DNA of 33,804 nucleotides from DASZPL01 sp035550315 (lineage in GTDB: Bacteria > Actinomycetota > Actinomycetes > JAFAQI01): positions 1-33,804 of the forward strand of contig DASZPL010000006.1 in the NCBI GenBank assembly GCA_035550315.1, written 5' to 3'. Each line of letters begins with the position of its first letter. The first letter of the stretch is position 1. Made by a program: the position numbers and the translations under genes. The notes beneath the pieces were generated by a model. It had not been told where the DNA came from. It ran no database searches and worked only from the letters and a program-made list of their open reading frames with translations. Of the stretch, positions 28,237 through 33,804 are shown piece after piece.

Positions 28237-29898
28237 CTAGACGACGACGCGGAGAATTTCCTCCAGCGAGGTGGTGCCGGCCAGCACCTTCTCGAAGCCG
28301 TCCGACCGCAGCGACCGCATCCCCTGCTCCGCCGCCACCCGGGCGATGTCGATTGCCTGGGCGCGGTCGACGGTCATCCGCTCCAGCTCCTCGGTGACGG
28401 TCATGACCTCGTGCAGCGCGATCCGGCCGCGGTAGCCGGTCTTCGCGCAGGCCGGGCAACCGACGGCGCGGTAGAGCTTTGGTGGTTTGTTGCCTGCCCA
28501 CGCCATGCCGGCGGCGGCCAGGGCTTCCGCGTCGGGCTGGTAGGACTGCTTGCACCGGTCGCAGAGCCGGCGCGCCAGCCGCTGCGCCAGCACGGCGTCG
28601 AGGGCGGAGCCGACCAGGAACGGCTCGATGCCCATCTCCACCAACCGGGTGAGCGCGGACGGCGCGTCGTTGGTGTGCAGCGTGGTCAGCACGAGGTGGC
28701 CGGTGAGGGACGCCTCCACCGCGATCTGCGCGGTCTCGTGGTCGCGCACCTCACCGATCAGGACGACATCGGGGTCCGCCCGCAGGATCGAGCGCAGCGC
28801 CGACGCAAACGTCAGCCCGGCCTTCGGGTTCGTCTGGATCTGGCTGATGCCGTCGATGCGGTACTCGACCGGGTCCTCGACCGTGATGACGTTGATCTCC
28901 GGCCGGCTGATCACGTTGAGCGTCGCGTAGAGCGTGGTCGACTTGCCGGAGCCGGTCGGGCCGGTGACGAGGATCATGCCGTAGGGCTTGGTGAAGCTGG
29001 CGGCGTACCGCTCGTAGTTGGCGTCGCTGAAGCCGAGGTCGGCGAACTTCAGCATCGCGGTCGAGTTGTCCAGCACGCGCATGACGACCTTCTCGCCCCA
29101 GACGGTGGGGAGCGTCGCGACGCGCAGGTCGACCTTCTTGCCGGCGACCGACACCGACAGCCGGCCGTCCTGCGGCACCCGGTGCTCGGCGATGTTGATG
29201 TCGGCCATGACCTTCAGCCGGCTGATGATGCCGGAGCGGATGTTGCGCGGCGCCCGCATGATGTCGTGCAGGACGCCGTCGATCCGGAACCGCACGCGCA
29301 GATCGGTTTCGGTGGGTTCGACGTGAATGTCCGACGCGCGGTCGTTGATCGCCTGGCTGATCAGCAAGTTGACGAACTTGACGATCGGGGCGTCCTCGAC
29401 CACCTCCCGCAACGAGGAGATGTCCTCCTCGTCGACCTGGCGGTCGAGTGCCATCGTCAGGTCGTCGAGGTCGGAGTCCGCCCGGTAGAAGCGGTTGATG
29501 GCGAACGTGACGTCCGACTTCGCCGCCATGACGGGCCGTACGTCGAGGCCGGACAGTGACCGAATGTCGTCGATCGCGATCACGTTCGCGGGGTCCGACA
29601 TCGCGACGACCAGGCGGTCGCCGTCGTACGCGATTGGCAGCAAGTTGTAACGGCGGCAGACCGTCGCCGGGACGGTTTCCAGCACCGACGGCTCGACGGT
29701 GATGTCGGCGAGGTCGACGAACGGCAGGCCGACCTGCTCGGCGATCGCCGCGACCAGCTGGGTCTCGCTCAGCACGCCCCGGTCGACGAGCACCCGGCCG
29801 AGCGAGCGGCCCTCGCGTTGCTGCTCGTCGTAAGCATCAAACAGCTGGCGCTCGTCGACCAGGCCGCCCTCGAGCAGAATGTCGCCCAGCTGCCGCAC
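28237..29898 (-). CDS. pilB: PilB, pilus extension ATPase with MshEN-type N-terminus
   Basis: PilB powers pilus polymerisation. The 553-residue protein opens with two 24-residue repeats, residues 3-26 (LGDILLEGGLVDERQLFDAY) and 32-55 (LGRVLVDRGVLSETQLVAAI), each ending in Gln and separated by 5 residues, which is the MshEN c-di-GMP-binding layout. The first position of each repeat, usually Arg, is Gln3 and Ser32 here. The ATPase core follows with Walker A GPTGSGKSTT near residue 310, the Asp box VEDPVEYRI, Walker B DVVLIGEVRDHET and the His box TTLHTND. The zinc cysteines are in LCDRCKQ and GCPACAKTG. The start is GTG at 29898 with weak AGG spacing; it puts the first repeat at the N-terminus. 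Confidence 0.95.
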   Translation of the reverse strand: MRQLGDILLEGGLVDERQLFDAYDEQQREGRSLGRVLVDRGVLSETQLVAAIAEQVGLPFVDLADITVEPSVLETVPATVCRRYNLLPIAYDGDRLVVAMSDPANVIAIDDIRSLSGLDVRPVMAAKSDVTFAINRFYRADSDLDDLTMALDRQVDEEDISSLREVVEDAPIVKFVNLLISQAINDRASDIHVEPTETDLRVRFRIDGVLHDIMRAPRNIRSGIISRLKVMADINIAEHRVPQDGRLSVSVAGKKVDLRVATLPTVWGEKVVMRVLDNSTAMLKFADLGFSDANYERYAASFTKPYGMILVTGPTGSGKSTTLYATLNVISRPEINVITVEDPVEYRIDGISQIQTNPKAGLTFASALRSILRADPDVVLIGEVRDHETAQIAVEASLTGHLVLTTLHTNDAPSALTRLVEMGIEPFLVGSALDAVLAQRLARRLCDRCKQSYQPDAEALAAAGMAWAGNKPPKLYRAVGCPACAKTGYRGRIALHEVMTVTEELERMTVDRAQAIDIARVAAEQGMRSLRSDGFEKVLAGTTSLEEILRVVV

Positions 29899-29924
29899 CT
29901 AATACCTGTCGGCCACTTTCCCGG

Positions 29925-29982
29925 TGATCATGAGCGTTTTCGGGCCACCACCCGGCGTGTCGTGCGAAACCGCTCATGATCA
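29925..29982. repeat. Long inverted repeat between whiA and pilB
   Basis: TGATCATGAGCG (29925-29936) and CGCTCATGATCA (29971-29982) are perfect 12-base arms. After one mismatch they extend by CGAAA/TTTCG toward a loop of about 22 bases, giving a stem near 18 pairs. It lies between the whiA stop and the pilB start and could end the whiA message. The AT-rich arms stand out from their surroundings and look like a dispersed palindromic element, which needs a genome-wide search. Confidence 0.7.
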
Positions 29983-29987
29983 TCGCA

Positions 29988-30042
29988 GGGGGGCGCGCGA
30001 GGGGGGCGCGGGGCGGCGCGAGGGGAAGCGGGGGTTAGGGGG
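29988..30042 (+). other. G-tract cluster with quadruplex potential
   Basis: The plus strand has six runs of four to six G within 55 bases (29988-29993, 30001-30006, 30010-30013, 30022-30025, 30030-30034, 30038-30042), with loops of 3-8 bases. That satisfies common quadruplex rules. It overlaps the whiA stop and the whiA-pilB spacer. The plus strand is the template for both genes, so a quadruplex there could slow RNA polymerase. In a 70 percent GC genome such runs also arise by chance. Confidence 0.5.
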
Positions 30043-31024
30043 CGTCGGCGAGCATTTCTGGGGTGAGCGAGGCCTCGGTGTTCGGCACGCCCAGCTCGTC
30101 GGCGCGGGCGTCGGCCATCGCCAGCAGCCGCCTGATCCGGCCGGCGATCGCGTCCTTCGTCAACGGCGGATCGGCCAGGCTGCCGAGCTCCTCCAGCGAC
30201 GCGTTGGCATGCGACAGCCGCAGCCGGCCGGCGGCCAGCAGGTGGTCGGGCGCCTCGTCGCCGAGGATCTCCATCGCCCGCGAGACCCGGGCGCCCGCCG
30301 CGACCGCGGCCCGGGCCGAGCGCCGCAGGTTGGCGTCGTCGAAGTTGGCGAGGCGGTTCGCGGTGGCGCGCACCTCGCGACGCATCCGACGCTCCTCCCA
30401 CGCCAGGACCCCGTCGTGCGCTCCGAGCTTGGTCAACATCACGCCGATCGCGTCGCCGTCGCGGATCACGACGCGGTCGACACCGCGCACCTCCCGCGCC
30501 TTCGCCGAGACACCGAGCCGGCGGGCGGCGCCGACCAATGCCAGCGCCGACTCCGGACCCGGGCAGGTCACCTCGAGCGACGACGACCGGCCGGGCTCGG
30601 TCAGTGAGCCGTGCGCCAGGAAGGCACCCCGCCACGCCGCGGCGGCGTCGCACAGCGCGCCGGCGACGACCTGCGGCGGCAGTCCGCGGACCGGGTGGCC
30701 GTTGCCGTCGACCAGGCCGGTCTGCCGCGCCAGCGCATGGCCGTCACGGCTGACCCGCACCAAGTAGCGCGAACCCTTGCGCAGCCCAGCCGCCGACACG
30801 ACGGCGAGCTCGCTCGAGTGGCCATAGATCTCCGCCAGGTCCTTGCGCAGCCGGCGCGCGGTCGCGCCGGCGTCCAGGTCGGCCTCGATCAGCAGCTGAC
30901 CCTTGCCGACGATGTGCAGCCCGCCGGCGAACCGGAGGATCGTCGCCAGCTCGGCCTTCCGGCAGCACGGCTTCGTCACGACCAGCCGAGCCAGCTCGTC
31001 CTTGATCGCAGCGGTCATTGCCAT
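30035..31024 (-). CDS. whiA: WhiA sporulation/cell-division regulator
   Basis: WhiA is a DNA-binding protein required with WhiB for sporulation septation in Streptomyces and conserved in non-sporulating Gram-positives. The 329-residue protein begins MAMTAAIKDELARLVV, has the conserved CCRKAELATILRFAGGLHI and a degenerate LAGLIDADG homing-endonuclease fold in the middle (AWRGAFLAHGSLTEP region), and ends with a helix-turn-helix containing HANASLEELGSLADPPLTKDAIAGRIRRL. Length is typical. It lies 19 bases after yvcK in the conserved uvrC-rapZ-yvcK-whiA block. It is usually followed by gap-pgk-tpi genes in actinomycetes, but here by the pilus cluster. Confidence 0.96.
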   Translation of the reverse strand: MAMTAAIKDELARLVVTKPCCRKAELATILRFAGGLHIVGKGQLLIEADLDAGATARRLRKDLAEIYGHSSELAVVSAAGLRKGSRYLVRVSRDGHALARQTGLVDGNGHPVRGLPPQVVAGALCDAAAAWRGAFLAHGSLTEPGRSSSLEVTCPGPESALALVGAARRLGVSAKAREVRGVDRVVIRDGDAIGVMLTKLGAHDGVLAWEERRMRREVRATANRLANFDDANLRRSARAAVAAGARVSRAMEILGDEAPDHLLAAGRLRLSHANASLEELGSLADPPLTKDAIAGRIRRLLAMADARADELGVPNTEASLTPEMLADAP

Positions 31025-31043
31025 GCGAGAGCTTCCCTCTCAG

Positions 31044-32027
31044 TCACGAGCCGGCCGGCGACGTGAGGATTGTCGAGTACGCCGCGGCCAGCCGCGCCGG
31101 ATCATGCAGTGGCGCCGGCCCGTCACTGGCAACGTGCGTAATCACCAGCTCGGCACCGAGGGCGCCCGCGACGTCATGCAAAGAGGATGCCTCACCCGCC
31201 GGCACCGCGCTCTGGTCGGCCAGCACCACATCGATCGCGAAGTCCGGCGCATGGCTTGCCAGCACCTCCAGATGCGTCGCCGGGGAGAACCCGTCGGTCT
31301 CGCCGCGTTGCGGCGCCAGGTTGAGCACCACCAGCCGCCGCGCGGTCGTGGTCGACAGCGCCTTCGCCATGTCGGCGAGCAACAGGTGCGGGATCACGCT
31401 GGTGAACCACGAGCCCGGGCCGAGGATCACCCAGTCGGCGGCGAGCACGGCGTCGACCGCCTGCGGGCAGGCGACGGCACCCGGCGGCTCGACCCGGACG
31501 CCGACGACATCGGCCGGCGTGGTCGCGACCGCGACCTGACCGCGCACCTCGGCCAGGCCGGAGTGGTCGGGTGCGTTCGGGTCGATGACATCCGCGACGA
31601 TCTCGAGCGGCTCGGTCGACACCGGCAGCACGGTGCCGCGGACGCCCAGCAGGTTGGCAACGGCGGCGAGCGCTTCGACCGGATCGCCGAGTACGTCGAT
31701 CAAGCCGCAGAGCATCAGGTTGCCGACCGGATGGCCGGCGAGTGACCCGGAGCCGCCGAACCGGTGCTGCACCACCTGCGCCCACAGCGGATCGGCGGCC
31801 AGCGCGGCCAATGCCATCCGCAGGTCACCCGGCGGCAGCACCCCGAGCTCCTCGCGGAGCACGCCGCTGGAGCCGCCGTCGTCGGCTACGGTCACGACCG
31901 CGGTCAACCGATCGGTGACGGTGCGAAGCGCGGCCAGCGACGCGGCCAGTCCATGGCCGCCGCCGAACGCCACCACGCGCGGGCCGGTCGTCCCGTCCGC
32001 CGGCCGCGACTCGTCGCGGCCCGTCAT
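31044..32027 (-). CDS. yvcK: YvcK/CofD-like gluconeogenesis factor
   Basis: YvcK-family proteins bind UDP-sugars and influence cell-wall synthesis and growth on gluconeogenic carbon sources. The 327-residue product shows the nucleotide-binding VVAFGGGHGLAASLAALR (residues 18-35), TVADDGGSSGVLREELGVLP, PPGDLRMALAALA, HPVGNLMLCGL, and DWVILGPGSWFTSVIPHLL, all family signatures shared with CofD. I chose ATG at 32027, which overlaps the rapZ stop (ATGA). The in-frame extension upstream is rapZ shadow. Confidence 0.94.
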   Translation of the reverse strand: MTGRDESRPADGTTGPRVVAFGGGHGLAASLAALRTVTDRLTAVVTVADDGGSSGVLREELGVLPPGDLRMALAALAADPLWAQVVQHRFGGSGSLAGHPVGNLMLCGLIDVLGDPVEALAAVANLLGVRGTVLPVSTEPLEIVADVIDPNAPDHSGLAEVRGQVAVATTPADVVGVRVEPPGAVACPQAVDAVLAADWVILGPGSWFTSVIPHLLLADMAKALSTTTARRLVVLNLAPQRGETDGFSPATHLEVLASHAPDFAIDVVLADQSAVPAGEASSLHDVAGALGAELVITHVASDGPAPLHDPARLAAAYSTILTSPAGS

Positions 32028-32908
32028 GCCCGGTCCAGGTCGCGATGGCTCAGCTGGACGTCCAGGCCGTCCGCGCGCAGCCGCTCGGCCAGCTCGACGC
32101 TGATCGCGACGCTGCGGTGGCGGCCGCCCGTGCACCCGACCGCGATGGTCGCGTAGTGCTTGCCTTCGGCGACGTACCCCTCGCGGTAGCGGCGGAGCAG
32201 CGCCAGGCACGCGTCGACGAAGTCCGCCGCTCCCGGCTGGGCGAACACGTAGTCGCGGACCTCGGCGTCGAGGCCGGACAGCGGCTGCAGCTCGGGCACC
32301 CAGTGTGGGTTCGGCAGCAGCCGGCAGTCGAGCACGACGTCGGCGTCGACCGGGAGGCCGTGCTTGTACCCGAACGACACCAGCGTCAGCTGCAGGTCGG
32401 TGCCGGCGCTCGGCTCGAACGCCGCACTGACCTTCGCCCGCAGCTCGTGCACGTTGAGGTTGGTGGTGTCGATCACCAAGTCGGCTTCGCCGCGCAGCGC
32501 GGACAGCTCCTCGCGCTCGCGCGCGATGCCGTCGACCAGCCGCCCGTCGCCCTGCAGCGGGTGGGGTCGGCGGACGCCGTCGAAGCGGCGCACCAGCGCG
32601 TCGTCCGACGCCTCCAGGAAGACGATCGTCGGCTGGATGCCGGTCGCGCTGAGGCCGTCGAGGATCGCTCGCAGGTCAGAGGTGAAGCCGCGGCTTCGGA
32701 TGTCGACCACGACGGCCACCCGGTCGACCGCGCCCTGCGACCGGCCGGCCAGGTCCACGACCGACGGGATCAGCGACGGCGGCAGGTTGTCGACGACGTA
32801 CCAGCCGAGGTCCTCGAGACTCTTCGCGGCAGTGCTCCGGCCCGCGCCGGACAACCCGGTCACGACGACGATGTCGAGCGGGGCAACCGCGAGCTGCTGG
32901 CTGGTCAT
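32024..32908 (-). CDS. rapZ: RapZ-family nucleotide-binding protein
   Basis: RapZ in E. coli is an RNA-binding adaptor that controls glucosamine-6-phosphate synthase. In Gram-positives the role is less clear, but the gene is always near yvcK and whiA. The 294-residue protein has a P-loop TGLSGAGRSTAAKSLEDLGW at residues 17-36, with Arg in place of the usual Lys as in other actinobacteria. YVVDNLPPSLIP, SFGYKHGLPVDADVVLDCRLLPNPHW and the C-terminal AVGCTGGRHRSVAISVELAERL follow. I chose ATG at 32908, which overlaps the uvrC stop (ATGA) and lies before the P-loop domain. Confidence 0.95.
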   Translation of the reverse strand: MTSQQLAVAPLDIVVVTGLSGAGRSTAAKSLEDLGWYVVDNLPPSLIPSVVDLAGRSQGAVDRVAVVVDIRSRGFTSDLRAILDGLSATGIQPTIVFLEASDDALVRRFDGVRRPHPLQGDGRLVDGIAREREELSALRGEADLVIDTTNLNVHELRAKVSAAFEPSAGTDLQLTLVSFGYKHGLPVDADVVLDCRLLPNPHWVPELQPLSGLDAEVRDYVFAQPGAADFVDACLALLRRYREGYVAEGKHYATIAVGCTGGRHRSVAISVELAERLRADGLDVQLSHRDLDRA

Positions 32909-33804
32909 GAGGTCGACCCAGAGCCTGCCATCCGCGGGTCGGCCGCGTCTGGTTCCGGCAGGATTTCCCCGGTGCGCGGATCGACCCCTCCTCCGGTGGT
33001 GGGTTGCGCCGCGAGTGCCGTCGCGACCGCTTCGGCGGTACGCCGGCCGATGCCCGGCACCTCGGAGATCTCGTCGATGCTCGCCTGCCGCAGCCGCTTG
33101 ACCGATCCGAAGCGGCGGAGCAACGCCTTGCGGCGGGTCTCCCCCAGACCGGGGACGCCGTCGAGTGCGCTGGCGCGCATCGCCGCCGACCGCCGTTGCC
33201 GGTGGTAGGTGATCGCGAACCGATGCGCCTCGTCGCGCACCCGTTGCAGTAAATAGAGCGCCTCGCTGGTGCGCGGCAGGATGACGGGCGCCGGCACGTC
33301 CGGCAGCCACACCTCCTCGAGCCGCTTCGCCAGGCCGCACAGCGCGATGTCGGTGACCCCGAGCTCTCGCATCGCCGCGGCCGCGGCGGCGACCTGCGGC
33401 GCTCCGCCGTCGACGACCACCAGCTGCGGCGGATACGCGAACTTCCGCGGCTTTGCGCCGGTCGGCTCGGCGACGTCGAGCTCGCCGACCTCGATCCGCT
33501 CCTCCAGGTAGTTGCGGAACCGCCGCGTGATCACCTCGTGGATGCTCGACACGTCATCTTGGCCGGAGACGTTGCGGATCGCGAACCTGCGGTACTCGCT
33601 CTTGCGCGCCAGCCCGTCCTCGAAGACCACCATCGAGGCGACCACGTCACTGCCCTGCAGGTTCGAGACGTCGTAGCACTCGATCCGCAACGGCGCCTGG
33701 TCGAGGCCGAGCGAGTCCTGCAGCTCCTGCAGCGCCCGTGACCGAGCGGTCAGGTCGCTGGACCGCTTCAGCTTGTGGCGGGTGAACGCCTCCTTGGCGT
33801 TGCG
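32905..33804 (-). CDS. uvrC: Excinuclease ABC subunit C, C-terminal part
   Basis: This is the C-terminal 299 residues of UvrC, the nuclease that cuts on both sides of a lesion in nucleotide excision repair; the 5' end is beyond the window. The frame is open from the edge. The RNase H-like 5'-incision domain is visible (IECYDVSNLQGSDVVASMVVFEDG, RRFAIRNVSGQDDV, PPQLVVVDGGAPQVAAA), then LPRTSEALYLLQRVRDEAHRFAI. Two helix-hairpin-helix motifs follow (LDGVPGLGETRRKALLRRFGS and ISEVPGIGRRTAEAVATAL). A low-complexity tail of about 30 residues ends the protein. Its stop overlaps the rapZ start. Confidence 0.96.
   Translation of the reverse strand, partial: RNAKEAFTRHKLKRSSDLTARSRALQELQDSLGLDQAPLRIECYDVSNLQGSDVVASMVVFEDGLARKSEYRRFAIRNVSGQDDVSSIHEVITRRFRNYLEERIEVGELDVAEPTGAKPRKFAYPPQLVVVDGGAPQVAAAAAAMRELGVTDIALCGLAKRLEEVWLPDVPAPVILPRTSEALYLLQRVRDEAHRFAITYHRQRRSAAMRASALDGVPGLGETRRKALLRRFGSVKRLRQASIDEISEVPGIGRRTAEAVATALAAQPTTGGGVDPRTGEILPEPDAADPRMAGSGSTS

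Noticed and set aside
29899..29930. TATTAG as a pilB -10 box
   Set aside because: It lies directly against the GTG start, leaving no room for a transcript start before the codon, and no -35 element is present.
24160..30038. Same 14-base string (GAAGCGGGGGTTAG on the plus strand) at the pilD and whiA stop codons
   Set aside because: A shared GC-rich 14-mer is expected a few times by chance in a window of this size and composition. Flanks do not match, so it is not called a repeat family.

Overview
This looks like a chromosomal segment of a high-GC, monoderm actinomycete. G+C is visibly around 70 percent, GTG starts are very common, and the gene order matches the conserved actinomycete block aroC-aroK-aroB-aroQ-pepQ-efp-nusB / pyrR-pyrB-pyrC-carA-carB-pyrD-pyrF / mihF-gmk-rpoZ-coaBC-metK-priA. 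Every gene I can support is on the minus strand, so transcription runs from high to low coordinates. I cannot place the genus.

Layout in transcription order: (1) 33804-30035 holds the 3' part of uvrC, then rapZ, yvcK and whiA, mostly joined by ATGA overlaps. (2) 30034-29899 is a spacer with a long inverted repeat and a G-tract-rich stretch. (3) 29898-20851 is a type IV pilus cluster: pilB (extension ATPase), pilT (retraction ATPase), pilC, a c-di-GMP-I (GEMM-I) riboswitch, pilA, a strong hairpin, the prepilin peptidase gene pilD, then pilM, pilN, pilO and a PilP/GspC-like gene. There is no secretin, as expected for a monoderm. (4) 20814-15528 carries aroC, aroK, aroB, aroQ, a proline peptidase, efp and nusB. 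(5) 15527-5291 is the complete UMP operon under a PyrR-binding leader: pyrR, pyrB, pyrC, a 43-residue membrane microprotein, carA, carB, pyrK, pyrD and pyrF. Every junction overlaps. (6) 5216-1 carries mihF, gmk, rpoZ, coaBC, metK and the 5' part of the degenerate actinobacterial priA.

The most interesting signal is in the 230-base gap between pilC and pilA. The RNA there matches the c-di-GMP-I aptamer in its conserved single-stranded motifs, in a six-pair GNRA-capped hairpin and in a compensated P1 helix, and it is followed by a plausible switch that could hide the pilA ribosome-binding site. The PilB N-terminus also has the two 24-residue repeats with a 5-residue spacer that characterise MshEN, a c-di-GMP-binding domain. 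Together they suggest c-di-GMP control of both pilin supply and pilus motor activity. The slot between nusB and pyrR, where Streptomyces carries the c-di-GMP effector gene bldD, is empty here.

No tRNA, rRNA, CRISPR array, insertion sequence or phage gene was seen. The largest gene-free gaps are 247 bases (metK/coaBC) and 230 bases (pilA/pilC). Both are described below.
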